DNA of 64,000 nucleotides from Triticum aestivum (GCF_018294505.1 NC_057809.1:415680959-415744958), one strand, 5' to 3'. Positions 1 to 11,578 are shown, counted from the stretch's first letter. Notes: generated by a model from the letters alone, not told the origin. Program-made: numbers and translations.

Positions 1-949
1 ATCCGTGGACTCATGTTCTATTACGGGCTAGATTTCCATGATCTAGCCCCAAATTCATTCCTCTATATCTCGGCATTCATCATCGTGTGCGAGGCGTTTC
101 TCCGCATCCCCCCACTTCGGTCTATGGATCAAGGTCTTCAATGTGAAGCCGAAGGTGGTCGAGGGTCAACATGCAAAGTGCAGCGGCGCCATGGTGAGCA
201 AGCTCCCTAACGTCACCTGGCCCAAGGGGACCTTCGTAGAGACCGTGAAGGGGTGGCAATAGGAGTGGTTCTATGTTACAGAATCTTGTGACACCACTTG
301 GGCCGCCACTCCCGAGTTCAAAACCGGTCCACCAATGCGGGTCACAACATGGCTCAAGAAGGGCCTAGATTGGGTGTCATCCGACGAGGTGATGACACTG
401 CAAAAGCGCATCAAGAGCATGGTGGAGAAGAACACCAGCCTTGCCAGCGTGATCCAGGTGATGCTGTTTTGCCGGATTCTCCCCTGCCAACGCCGGACTC
501 TCCGTATGTGGGAGTTTGATCCGGCAAGTCCCCGGACCTTGCAGCGGTTCTTCGGCACGAGACACGAAGATATATGGAAGCTGCTTTTTAAGACCCAAAA
601 GACGTGGCCGCCAACGACCGAAGACCTCGGCCACGACTACGCTCATCCAGCCACTCTAGTGAGTTTTTCAGATTTCTAATCATATCCTTGATTTGTGGGT
701 CCAAAGAATAAGTTTAAACCTTCCCCTTGTCCCCCCAGGGCTGGACAAAGAAGGCGGAGCGGATCGGGTGTCCGGCTCCCCTACCCGAAGACCCAGCTAT
801 TCCTCTTCTGACAAAGATGCTGGTTCCGGCGTCGTACCAGGCGCCGGAAAAGAGGGCCAAGAATAAGGGAAAGGAGGTCTGAAGTGGCCTTTGCCACAAA
901 TGTGCTTCTGACATATCACCAAAGATACCAAAGCTCTCTTCTCCCACGA
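1..949 (+). pseudogene. Transposase_28 (PF04195)-type retroelement ORF, first part
   Basis: The reading frame contains the blocks PNSFLYISAFI, GPPMRVTTWLKKGLDWVSS and MWEFDPASPRTLQRFFG. I recognise these as the plant 'putative gypsy type transposon' family (PF04195), whose biochemical role is not established. The 5' end lies outside the window. A TAG at 260-262 interrupts the frame after GWQ, and the first ~120 nt need a frame change to continue, so this copy is dead. A possible intron follows SFSDF near 678. The downstream part (PLPEDPAIPLLTKMLVPASYQAP at ~780-845 in pieces) reaches the insertion point of a solo LTR at 950, and the ORF resumes at 5198. It could also be the gag-like first ORF of a Gypsy element. 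I see no LTR that belongs to it. Confidence 0.7.
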
Positions 950-1481
950 TGTAACGCCCCAGATACGACTTTCCCAATTTGTACTCCAACTCTTGCCGTT
1001 TCCGGCATTAAGTTATATTTATTTCTTGGGTTCGGGTTTTGTCTCTGTGTGTTGTTTTCGTTTTCATGCATCTCATATCATGTCATCATGTGCATTGCAT
1101 TTGCATACGTGTTCGTCTCATGCATTAGAGCATTTTCCCCGTTGTCCGTTTTGCATTCCGACGCTTCGTTCTCCTCCGGTGGTCATTTCTAGCTTCCTTT
1201 CGTGTGTGGGGATTAAACATTTCCGGATTGGACCGAGACTTGTCATGCGGCCTTGGTTTACTACCGGTAGACCGCCTGTCAAGTTTCGTATCATTTGGAC
1301 TTCGTTTGATACTCCAACGGTTAACCGAGGGACCGAAAAGGCCTCGTGTGTGTTGCAGCCCAACACCCCTCAAATTTGGCCCAAAACCCACCAAACTCTG
1401 CTCCATGTCCTAGAGCGTTCGATCACGATCACGTGGCCGAAAACCGCACCTCATTTGGACTCTCCTAGCTCCACTTATGCC

Positions 1482-1490
1482 TATAAATAG
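1482..1490 (+). promoter_or_regulatory. TATA box of LTR A1
   Basis: TATAAATAG lies about 530 bp into the LTR and about 65 bp before a GC-rich segment. This is the expected place for the U3/R boundary. Other copies have TATA-like words at the matching position: 27981-27988 and 34034-34042 on the minus strand. Confidence 0.65.
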
Positions 1491-3499
1491 CCCCCCTCCA
1501 AATTCGGATCTTCTTCCCCGTCCAACCCTAGTTCTAAAAAAAACATCTCCACCACCGACGGACACGTCCGCCACCGGCCGGACGCGTCCGCCGCCGCCCG
1601 CCTCCGCCAGCCATGACGCGCCACGTGGCAGGACCACATCGCCGCGGCCGCCGGCCCGCAGGCCCGCGCGGGGCCCTCCCCAGCCCGCGAGACGCTGCGC
1701 CCTTCTTCCCCGAGCCGACCGGCCGCGCCTCCCGCAGCGCTCGCCGCCGTTCTTCCCGCATCGTCGCAGTCCCCGGCTCCGGCGAACTCCGCCGCGGCCG
1801 CCCGGCTCGCCGCACCGCCCGGAGGCCGGCTCCCACCTCGCCGCCTCGCCGCCGTTCCACCTCGTCGCCGGCCCCGGCCTCTCCCTGCTGCTCCGGCCAC
1901 TTCTCCCTCGCCCGCCGCCGTCATCTACAGGAACTCCGGCGAGCTCCCCGGCGATCCTCGCAATCCGTGCGGATCTCAGATCTGGAAAAAGAAACCCTAG
2001 CCGGTTGACTTTGTCTCTCTCCGTTAATTTTTTTATGCATACTTTGACCGCCCGTAACTTTGCATCCGTAGCTCCGATTTGGGCATATGATATATCAAAA
2101 TGTTCGCCTCGACGAGTAAATAATTTCACTCCATTGCATCATTTTAATTTGAGCTCATCTTGATGCCCAAAATGCTGTTATAAGGAGGCTTCGTGAGTTA
2201 ATTGCCAGATCTGCTAGTTCATCTTAGACTTTTGTCATTTTTGCCATGATTATTGTGTAAATGCTATGCCTGTGAGTCCTTCATATGTTTTGTTAAGCAT
2301 TTTGTCTTCTTTCCAGAGGTGCAACCCATGCATTTTTAGGATGTGTGTGGTGACTTGTGCAATCTCGCAAAGAGAGGCACCCGGTAAATCTGTTTTCAGG
2401 GACTTAGTGATTTTCACTAAGTCTGGGATATTTTAGTTCATGATGCCATATGTTCAGCTTGTTTCCTAGTGATCCGTGCCTCTTTTGAGGATGATCAGTA
2501 AAGGAGTTTTGTTAATCATGTCATGCTCTATCCATCCATGTCTTTGTTTGCAATTATGGAGTACCATAGCTTGAGTCAATCGAGCTCTACTTTTGCTTCG
2601 TGGTGAATCTGGGCAGATCGTCAACTCGTTTGCGATTTTGCCGGCGTTGTTATAGTTGATCCGTGCATGCTAAGTCATTGTTCTTGCCATGTCTAGCTTG
2701 TATTTTGTGCCTTCTTAATGGGTGTATGCCTTCCTTGCCATGACTTGCACCGTGGTGAGTGCATCGAGCTCGTTTACATGCCTTCGTGAGTTATATTTCA
2801 GCATGTCTCAGTTTTCACTAAGTCTAAAAACTGATTGTGTTTTAGCTATGTTCGTGTGCCCGTTAATATATTTTGTGATCCCTTTTGGCCCCAGGTCACT
2901 TTGGGACTTCTGTTAAGCTTGTTGAGTAGCTCCATGCCATGTTCTTACTTGACATGTTCAGGTCATGTATCATATTGTTTTGCTGCTCCGAAGAGAGCAT
3001 CGTGATCTGAAATTTCAGACAAGTGTTAATTTCACTAAGTCTGGAATCTGTTTTGCATTTGCATTTTTGCCATGCTTGTTTGAACCTCATAATGGATGAA
3101 TTGGCCGTGGCTCAGTGCTAGTCTTTTGTTAAGCATCTTGTGTGCATCCCTGCCATGTCTTTTGTTGTCTTGTTTGGTGGCTGTAGCATGTTCATTTTGT
3201 TGCATTTAGATGCCTGCTTGCTGTAAATTGCAGACCGGTGTCATATCTTAAAACGCTTGTCATTTCTAAACCGTAACTCCGATTCCAATGATCTTTATAT
3301 CGTTTTCAAGCGATTTCATCCTCTCTATCCATTGGCACCCTTGTAATTCCAAGTTGAGGCCAGGTTCATGCATTTCCTGTCATAACTTGCATTTTGCATC
3401 CCGCATCGCATCCCGCATTGCATATCATCATTTCATCATATTGCTTGGTCTTGCACGTGGTTGATTGTATCCTTGTTGCTTGTTTGTCTTGTTGGGTAG

Positions 3500-3577
3500 A
3501 GCCGGGAGACGAGTTCGCTACCGAGGAGCCCGTTGAGTTTGCTTGTGAGGATCCAGTCAACTCTGACAACTGTGCAG
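3500..3577 (+). CDS. Candidate LTR micro-gene, middle exon (A1)
   Basis: An exon-like 78-nt block follows an acceptor (TTGGGTAG) and ends before GCAAG, a GC-type donor. It encodes an acidic peptide beginning EPGDEFATEEPVEFACEDP and ends in phase 1. Joined to 4811 it stays in frame. The A2 copy (25934-26011) has the same length. By eye, three of their five complete-codon differences are synonymous, and the joining codon also changes. The function is unknown and the upstream start is not resolved. The alternative is conserved non-coding LTR sequence. Confidence 0.4.
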
Positions 3578-4810
3578 GCAAGATGATCATACCCTCGAAA
3601 TCACTACTATCTTTGCTATGCTAGTTTGCTCGCTCTTGCTATGCCAATGCTATGATGCCTACCTTTTGCTTGTCAGCCTCCCAATTGCCATGTCAACCTC
3701 TAACCCACCTTGTCCTAGCAAACCATTGATTGGCTATGTTACCGCTTTGCTCAGCCCCTCTTATAGTGTTGCTAGTTGCAGGTGAGGATTGGAGCCATTC
3801 CTTGTTGGGACATCTTTTATTTACTTGTTGGGATATCATTATATTGCTATGTTATCTTAATGCATCTATATACTTGGTAAAGGGTGGAAGGCTCGGCCTC
3901 TCGCCTAGTGTTTTGTTCCACTCTTGCCGCCTTAGTTTCCGTCATATCGGTGTTATGTTCCCGGATTTTGCGTTCCTTACGCGGTTGGGTTATAATGGGA
4001 ACCCCTTGATATTTCGCCTCGATTAAAGCTTTTCCAGCAATGCCCAACCTTGGTTTTACCATTTGCCACCTACCCTTTTCTTTCCCTTGGGTTCTGCAGA
4101 CTCAAGGGTCATCTTATTTTAGCCCCCCCACGGGCCAGTGCTCCCTCTGAGTGTTGGTCCGAACTGAGCTGCCTGCGGGGCCACCTCGGGGAAACTTGAG
4201 GGTTGGTTTTACTCGTAGCTAGTCTCATCTGAGTGTGCCCTGAGAAAGAGATATGTGCAGCTCCTATCGGGATTTGTCGGCACATTCGGGCGGTGTTGCT
4301 GGTCTTGTTTTAACCTGTCGAATTGTCTTGTTGTACCGGGTTACCGAGTCTGATCGGTGTGTCTCGGGTGGAGGTCTATTCCTTCGTTGACCGTGAGAGC
4401 TTGTCATGGGCTAAGTTGGGACTCCCCTGCAGGGATTGAACTTTCGAAAGCCGTGCCCGCGGTTATGGGCAGATGGGAATTTGTTAATGTCCGGTTGTAG
4501 ATAACTTAAACCTAAATTAATTAAAATGAATCAACTGTGTGTGTTACCGTGATGGCCTCTTCTTGGCGGAGTCCGGGAAGTGGACACGGTGCTGGAGTAA
4601 TGCTTGCACAGGTTGCTCTTCTAGATTCTCGATCGCGCTTTGCCTCCTCTTCTCGCTCTCTTTTGCGTATAAGTTAGGCACCACATATGCTAGTCGCTTG
4701 CTGCAGCTCCACATATATTTGCCTTATCCATTCCTATAAGCTTAAATAATCTTGATCGCGAGGGTGCGAGATTGCTGAGTCCCTGTGGCTCACAGATACT
4801 ATAACTCCAG

Positions 4811-4914
4811 ATGCAGGTCTAGGTGATTCCGCTCCAGGTGATGAGTTCGAGCTCAAGTGGGAGTTCGACGAGGACTCTCGGCGTTATTATGTTTGTTTTC
4901 CCGATGATCAGTAG
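4811..4914 (+). CDS. Candidate LTR micro-gene, terminal exon (A1)
   Basis: The exon follows the acceptor AACTCCAG and runs 104 nt to TAG. Read in phase with the middle exon it begins DAGLGDSAPGDEFELKW and ends with FDEDSRRYYVCFPDDQ and a stop. The intron between the two exons is 1233 nt, the same as in A2. All four family-A copies with this segment have a 104-nt exon. Between A1 and A2 I count 5 synonymous and 9 replacement codons, with ELKWEFDEDS and FPDDQ unchanged, so selection is suggested but not shown. Confidence 0.4.
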
Positions 4915-5197
4915 TGGTGCCTAGTTGGGGTTTGATTCAGGGCCTTGTCGCATGTTGGGTTTTCTTCTATTTTGGCGCCGTAGTCGGGCCATGAGTGTTT
5001 GTATGATGGATGTTATTTATGTACTCTGATGTGACGTGGCGAGTGTAAGCCAACTATGTTCTTCCCCCTTTTATTATATATTACATGGGTTGTTGTAATG
5101 ATTGCCTGACTTGCGACATTGCTTTCAATGAGGTTATGTCTCTAAGTCGTGCCTCGACACGTGGGAGCTATAGCCGCATCGAGGGCGTTACACACGA

Positions 5198-6391
5198 TGA
5201 AGACAAGGAGGAAGTGGAGGAGAACAATTCTTCCCCTAAGGGGGGAAAGAAGAAAAGGGGGGCTTCCGCAGATCTAGAGGCGGAAGCGCCCAAGAAGGGG
5301 AAACTCTCCCTTTCAGACGATTTGGAATCGGACATCGAAGCCGTCCCTGAATGGAACCCCAGGTCAAAGCCTTCGGCCGAATCGTAAGTATTTAAGGATA
5401 ATGTATATATCCGGCTTTATGCCTTGCGATCCTAACACACGAAATCACGTATTGTAGTCCAGCCCGCGATCTTCCCCGATGATCATCGTCTTTTGGGAAT
5501 TCGTTGGGCTCGACCATGATGGAGAGCGAGTCGCCTCCATTGGCCTCCCCACCCACTGCTACAGACAATACCGAAGTGTTGTCCCGAGGGACCCTTCTAG
5601 GCCATGGAAAGGTGTGGGAAGCCATCAAGGTGGCGCCAGAGGGTAATACCTCTGCTGCCGAAAACATGGGGGAACCGACCCCCATGGAGACTGGTGACGG
5701 GGGCCAAGCCCACTCCGGCCCCTAGCCGAATGTCATTCCGGAGACCCATACGGCTCCGGGATCAGGTGAGCGGCCTCCTTTGAAGGAAGGGGGTGCGTCA
5801 ACTCCACCGGCGACCTCTGTTAATCCGGAGGCGCCGGACAATCTGGTGGAAGCGCTTCAGAGCGCTTCCATTGTGGAAGAGCATCATACCCTTATGGGTA
5901 CGATAGTGGAAAGGGTTCGGTCCGCTAAAAACGGATTGAACGAAGCCTACACCAGCGTTCTAACAGGCTTTGAGGTATGGGATGTAGTACTTTTTATCTA
6001 TATAAAAAGGATGCCTTTGTCTAGTTAGTAGCCCATGAGACTCTGTTCGGCGTTCGTGAAGAAAGGCCGAACAGAGGATCGAATATTTCGCAGGAGATGA
6101 TCATACATGTCTATTTAAACAAACATGCTTCGAAGTTAGCGGCAATCGCTCACACCGCCAAATTATCCAAACTAAAGCGGAGGCTGGAGCGGGCCGACGA
6201 AGAGCTCATCCATACCAACAAACGATTGGAGGAGAATCAAGGTATGTGATACCTATTCACATCTGAAATGGCATGACTTGTTGTTTTATTATCTTGCTGA
6301 GTTTTATAATTATGCTTACAATTGACGCGTCTGAGGTCAAGACCCTCAAGAATGCGCTGGCCGAAGCCAAGAAGGAGGTGGAGGAGGAACG
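5198..6391 (+). pseudogene. Transposase_28 (PF04195)-type ORF, second part
   Basis: The frame resumes after the A1 insertion with an acidic and lysine-rich stretch (DEDKEEVEENN, then GGKKKRG, then LSDDLESDIEAVPEWNPR). It meets a consensus donor, GTAAGT, at 5384, with a likely acceptor at 5455-5457. A Ser/Pro-rich segment (ESPPLASPPTATDNTE) follows, with a TAG stop at ~5725. Near 6160-6240 is a coiled-coil-like segment (LKRRLERADEELIHTNKRLE), followed by another donor-like GGTATGTG. The next piece, ALAEAKKEVEEER, ends at the Athila-like LTR insertion. Stops and frame changes make it a pseudogene. Confidence 0.6.
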
Positions 6392-7914
6392 TGATACGTC
6401 TCCGTCGTATCTATAATTTTTGATTGTTCCATGCCAATATTCTACAACTTTCATATACTTTTGGCAAATTTTTATACTATTTTTGGGACTAACATATTGA
6501 TCCAGTGCCCAGTGCCAGTTCCTGTTTGTTGCATGTTTTTTGTTTCGCACAATATCCATATCAAACAGAGTCCAAACGGGATAAAAACTGACGGAGATTT
6601 TTTTGGAATATATATGATTTTTTGGAAGAAAAATCCACGCGAGACGGTTGCCGAGGGGGCCACGAGGCAGGGGCGCGCCCCAGGGGGCAAGCACGCCCCT
6701 GACCCTCGTGGCCACCCTGTAAGGCGGTTGGTGCCCTTCTTTCGCCGCAAGAAAGCTAATATCCGGATAGAGATCGTGTTAACGTTTCAGCCCAATCGGA
6801 GTTACGGATCTCCCGGAATATAAGAAACGGTGAAAGGCTAGACTCTGAGAACGCAGAAACAGAGAGAGACAGAGAGACAGATCCAATCTCGGAGGGGCTC
6901 TCGCCCCGCCCACGCCATGGAGTCCATGGACCAGAGGGGAAACCCTTCTCCAATCTAGGGAGGAGGTCAAGGAAGAAGAAGAAGGAGGGGGGGGACTCTC
7001 TCCCCCTCGCTCCCGGTGGCACCAGAGTGCCACCGGGGGCCATCATCATCACCACAATCTTCACCAACAACTTCACCGCCATCATCACCAACTCTTCCCC
7101 CCTCTATGCAGCGGTGTAACCTCTCTCTTACCCGCTGTAATCTCTACTTAAACATGGTGCTCAACGCTATATATTATTTCCCAATGATGTATGGCTATCC
7201 TATGATGTTTGAGTAGATCCGTTTTGTGCTATGGGCTATTTGATGATCAAGATTGGTTTGAGTTACATGTTTTATTATTGGTGGTGTCCTATGGTGCTCT
7301 TTGTGTCGCACAAGCATGAGGGATCCCCGCTGTAGGGTTTTGCAATACGTTGATGATTCGCTTATAGTGGGTTGCCTGAGTGACTGAAACACAAACCCGA
7401 GTAAGGGGGTTGTTGCGTATGGGATAAAGAGGACTTGATGCTGTAATGCTATGGTTGGGTTTCACCTTAATGATCCTTAGTAGTTGCGGATGCTTGCTCG
7501 AGTTCCAATCATAAGTGCATATGATCCAAGTAGAGAAAGTATGTTAGCTTATGCCTCTCCCTCATATGGAACTGGAATAGTGATTACCAGTCTAGTTATC
7601 GATTGCCTAGGGACAAATAACTTTCTCATAACAAAAAGATCTCTACTAAAACTAACTTAGTTGTGTCCTTATATAGGCAGTCCCTACTTTTTATTTACGT
7701 ACTCTTTATTATCTTGCAAACCTATCCAACAACACCTACAAAGTACTTCTAGTTTCATACTTGTTCTAGGTAAAGCGAACGTCAAGCGTGCGTAGAGTTG
7801 TATCCGTGGTCGATAGAACTTGAGGGAATATTTGTTCTACCTTTAGCTCCTCGTTGGGTTCGACACTCTTACTTATCGAAAACTGTTGCAATCCCCTATA
7901 CTTGTGGGTTATCA
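6392..7914 (+). mobile_element. Solo LTR, Athila-lineage-like
   Basis: The LTR starts TGATACGTCTCCGTCGTATC and ends TTGTGGGTTATCA. Flanking 5-mers GAACG (6387-6391) and AAACG (7915-7919) form a target duplication with one mismatch. The coding sense of the interrupted ORF continues across it: EEER before, ATHQKHESRVEEVQQAL after. It is 1523 bp, with no interior or second LTR. The 5' terminus resembles the Athila-lineage LTR at 16323-16778 (minus strand), but the 3' half is different, so it is a separate family. Confidence 0.85.
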
Positions 7915-7966
7915 AAACGAGCCACCCACCAAAAGCATGAATCAAGGGTAGAGGAAGTTCAACAAG
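7915..7966 (+). pseudogene. Transposase_28-type ORF, third part
   Basis: About 50 nt continue the coiled-coil frame (ATHQKHESRVEEVQQAL) between the Athila-like solo LTR and the CACTA terminus at 7967. The remainder would lie beyond the missing right end of the CACTA element and is not seen in the window. Confidence 0.6.
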
Positions 7967-8379
7967 CACTACAAAAAAGACACTTCCATGATGATACGTG
8001 TTTGTCACACTAGGTCATGTTTTCTGTCATGCATGTGCATCCATGAAAAATTTATGATAGAATCAAGATAGTCATACCTGTGCTGTCATAGAAGTGTTCC
8101 ATGACATTACCAAAATTATCATCACGGAAGTGTCCACTTCCATCATGATAAATCGCACGTCATGGAAGTGCTTTCGTCAAGGGTGACCGACACGTGGCAT
8201 CCACCGTAACGGGTCATCGTTAAGCTATCGGGTGTGGTTTTGGATCCGATAACCTGCTAACAGCCCAAACCAATGAGGATTTTCCACATGTAAAATTCTC
8301 ATTGGCCGGAGGAAACACGTGTTGGCTCACCGTTGGGACAGATGTCATCCATTCATTGGACAGGAGGTGCCTATGATAC

Positions 8380-9190
8380 GTCGACACGTGGCACGGCCCA
8401 ACAGAGGCCCATTCCGGTGAAAAGGCCGGCCCGTTTGACTTGGTCAAAAGGTAACGGGCCGACCCACGGAAAGCCTATTAATGGCTTGTTCGTATATAGC
8501 CCATTTACGGTCCGCTAACTCACGGCCCGTTTGGGCCTATCGGAGTTAATCCTAGTAGCTTCATTTGGGCCGTCCAATATGATTCCAGCCCATTGTAACT
8601 TCCGGCCCATGTATGGCCCATGATGTCTTTCGGCCCATACGAGGCCATTTGTAACTCTTGGCCCATTAATGGCACATGGTGAATCTGGCCCGTGATGAAT
8701 AGTGTACCCCTTTATACCTATTAACGGCCCATTATTCCATTGGGCCATTTCCAACCCGTGTTATGTTTCAACCATCTCAGGGCCCATTTATTCTTGGGCT
8801 CATTTCCAGCATTCGATTACTTATGGCCCGTCATTGGTCTTTTCTGCTTGTGGGCCAAATTCATCCCGTGGTTACAATCAGCCCGTTTGCAGCTAGTTAA
8901 TCCGTTGGGCCGTTTTCTTAACATCATCGAATACGACCGATTAACAACGGCCTGTTATTATCGGCCCATGAACGGACAATTCCAAATCTAGCCTGTTTAC
9001 GGCCCAGAATGCGGTCTGTTATTGGCCCATGTTTGGCCTATTGATCATACGACACATAGAAGGCCCATTGATGCTACGGCCCGTAGAAGGCCCATTGATG
9101 CTACGCCCCATAGAAGGCCCATTCTTTCTACGGCCCTAAAAAGGCCCATTGTTTCTACGGCCTGTAGGAGGCCCATGGTAACTACAGTAA
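8380..9190. repeat. CACTA subterminal array of GGCCCA/TGGGCC words
   Basis: About two dozen copies of GGCCCA or its complement lie within ~800 bp. At 9062-9175 they become a direct tandem repeat of roughly 26-28 bp built from AGGCCCATT, a short spacer and CTACGGCCC. CACTA elements carry subterminal repeats that bind their own second protein (TNPA-type). GGCCCA is also the class-II TCP factor motif in plants. The rest of 7967-8380 and 9190-9870 holds no gene I can support. Confidence 0.75.
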
Positions 9191-9959
9191 ATATGTAGCC
9201 CATGGTTATTGTGGCCTAGTTTTAAAAAATAGGTTATTGCGGCCACTAGCAAATAGCAGAAAAAGAACTGCACTGACTACAAGCAAACAAATAAATAAGA
9301 CAACATGGAAATAAATAAGCAAGCAACTTACGCTAGGCTATCATGACTATTACACATATTACATCCACTGGGCATCAAAGTTCGACACCAGTGAAAATAT
9401 AGGGAACAAAGCAGCATATCATATACAATGGTTGTCAAACTTGGCGACCAGTGCAAATAAACGCCGCAGCAAAACAAGTCCAGAACTGAAACCACTTTAG
9501 ACACCTCATAGGTTTAGCATGTAGTATACCAAACTCATTTTGGTAAACCGGTTCAGTATTAAGGTGGAAAGGATAACAACATGAAACAAACATATATCTA
9601 TGTACTATGGTCAATGTATTGTCCATATCATTCTACTTTATGTTGCCAAATCAAGATAGAGACACGGTTCAACTCATATATTTTTAAGACACAACAGCAT
9701 AGACAGAATATAAGTGTGAGAAACTACACAACATTGGCAACACTTGTAATGTGCATCACATGAGAACATAGTTGTTTATACAACTAAAAATGAAATCAAC
9801 ATAGAGCAGGATGTTAGAACAGCAATCCAGTTAAAGAAATAGGTTTAAAACATACCTGTTGCGCCATTGGAGTTTCAATTGGATTCTTCAAATTCGAAAG
9901 TAGTTGGTATGAGTAAATACAGTGATGCAACAACAAAGGAGTATGGACCATAGCTACGG

Positions 9960-10330
9960 GATCTGACCTGAGAACAGTTGCTCATCTGCTTTAAACGTGG
10001 AGTTTGGCTTCGCTGTGGTGGTCTTCGTGCTTTGGGCATTGCAGTTGCTTTACAAACTGCTCGTGTGGGGGTACTCTGTGGTGGACATGGTGCTTTGTCA
10101 ACTAGAAGTGGGTTACTATCCGCTGGGGTTGGGGTTAGATGGGTTGTAGCTGGTTCTCTGCCCAACGGTGTAAGTGTGCAATCTGGAAGAGTGTTGATTA
10201 TGTGTGGTGGGGCATGTTTGTGGGCCAGTACAACCATGGTTCTATCTACATCGACGGGTAGCACTGTCTTTTGTGAAGAATGGGTTTTTTCTCCCTTAGA
10301 TACTGCCATCACCCCCTCCAATTCAAATGG
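9960..10330 (-). pseudogene. CACTA-associated protein, exon module 1
   Basis: Minus-strand exon relic. It follows an acceptor (TTTATCAG) and opens with the shared module start PFELEGVM, then KGEKTHSSQKTVLPVDVD, and continues into a Pro/Thr/Arg-rich stretch ending near RPPQRSQTPRLKQMSNCSQ. It is the last and longest of four related modules. The downstream boundary is approximate. The product is unknown; position suggests the accessory (TNPA-like) gene of the CACTA element. Confidence 0.45.
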
Positions 10331-10807
10331 CTGATAAACAAGAAAAGAAATTGAACATGCAGACATTGTATGATAGACAGATGTGGTAATTCACATATAT
10401 GTTGTCTAACCAAACAGGACAGCCTGACACAATTTCACATATATGATGCCTAACTAAACAGGATAGCATGACACAGTTTCAGATATATGATGGATAACTT
10501 AACAGGATATAATGACATAATTCCACATATGATGAGTATCTAAACAGGATGACATGACAAAACTATATGATGTCTTTCTAAAATAAGTTGGGATGAAATA
10601 ATTCACATAAATGTTGTCTAAGTATACAGGATGGCATGATATGATTGACATAATTGATTCATATACTAAGTAGTTGGCACTCGCATGTATGATATCTAAA
10701 CTAAGCAGATGGAATTCAATATTGTGCATATGATGTCTAAACTAAGCAATGAAAGACACCATATGCATGACAGGAGAAATATAAACATTGCAACTTAGAG
10801 CATACAC

Positions 10808-10957
10808 CTTAGGTGGGATATAGGACTGGTCATCTATCTCTAAATCCTCCTCTGAGGAGCTCCCTGTAACCATCGAGATATATGCTTCAACAGGTATCAT
10901 TGCCTGCTCTGAAGACCTTGTTTTCACTCCTGATTTTTCCATAACCGGCTCAAATGG
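10808..10957 (-). pseudogene. CACTA-associated protein, exon module 2
   Basis: Exon of 150 nt on the minus strand, from acceptor TGTATCAG to donor CTAAG|GTGTATG. It encodes PFEPVMEKSGVKTRSSEQ followed by an acidic SSSEEDLEIDDQSY tract. It is a clear duplicate of module 3. Confidence 0.5.
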
Positions 10958-11255
10958 CTGATACACATGAAGGGTAGTTCAATATACACAAATTGTTGAC
11001 AAATGGAATACGTAATGAAAAAATAGATGGCATGAGATAATTCACATATATGATGCCTGGCTACATGGCGGTGCATAATTCACATATATGATAACTAGCT
11101 GAAAAACATGGCATTGCATAATTCACATATCTAATATAGAAAGCAAACAGGAGGCATTCACACAAAGCATGCCTAATCTAAGCAGATGGCATGGCAATGC
11201 AAGACACCATATGCATGATATGAGCAATATAACCTTGCCAAGTTAGAGCATGCAC

Positions 11256-11402
11256 CTCGGGGGGATACGACTGATCATCTGTCTCTGAATCCTCCTCTGA
11301 GGAGCTATCTGTATCCAGCAAGAAATCTGCATCGACAGGTAGCACTGACTGCTCAGAAGACCTTGTTTTCACTCCAGATTTTCCCATGACCGACTCAAAT
11401 GG
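11256..11402 (-). pseudogene. CACTA-associated protein, exon module 3
   Basis: Exon of 147 nt on the minus strand encoding PFESVMGKSGVKTRSSEQ, then LPVDAD and SSSEEDSETDDQSYPPE before donor GAG|GTGCATG. The upstream acceptor CAG has become CAA (CATCAA|CC), so this module may no longer splice in. Confidence 0.5.
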
Positions 11403-11578
11403 TTGATGCACAGGAAGTAGATGAATGTATAAACATTGTTGACAAATGGAATACATTATGAAAAAAATATGGCATGATACAATTCACATATACAATGACT
11501 GGCTAAACAGGATGGCATTGCATGATTCACGTATATGATGCCTGGCTAAAGAAGATGGCATTGCATAATTCCGATATA

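Larger units (their letters stand above)
950..5192 (+). mobile_element. Solo LTR, LARD family A copy 1 (A1)
   Basis: The LTR starts TGTAACGCCCC and ends GGGCGTTACA. It is flanked by a perfect 5-bp target duplication, CACGA (945-949 and 5193-5197). It sits in the PF04195 ORF, which continues on both sides. No primer site, interior or second LTR is adjacent, so this is a solo LTR of 4243 bp. It contains a TATA box, a GC-rich leader (~1555-1990), T-rich intron-like DNA and two short acidic exons. The same family occurs at 24319-28519, 30706-34589, 40530-45206 and 48778-49995. LTR length and structure match the barley Sukkula-type LARDs as I remember them. Confidence 0.9.

Noticed and set aside
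1410..2163. Long overlapping open frames on both strands in the GC-rich leader of LTR A1
   Set aside because: Same GC-bias effect: Arg/Gly on one strand, Pro/Arg/Ser on the other, and no conservation with A2 or A3.
3847..4062. Antisense ~70-codon frame present in all four family-A LTRs (MVKPRLGIAG start)
   Set aside because: It is open in four copies, but changes between A1 and A4 are mostly replacement and the sense frame is open too. Treated as conserved non-coding DNA.
9062..9175. Regular short repeats as a CRISPR-like array
   Set aside because: The repeat is a CACTA subterminal array in a eukaryotic genome; spacers are not unique and no cas-like gene exists.
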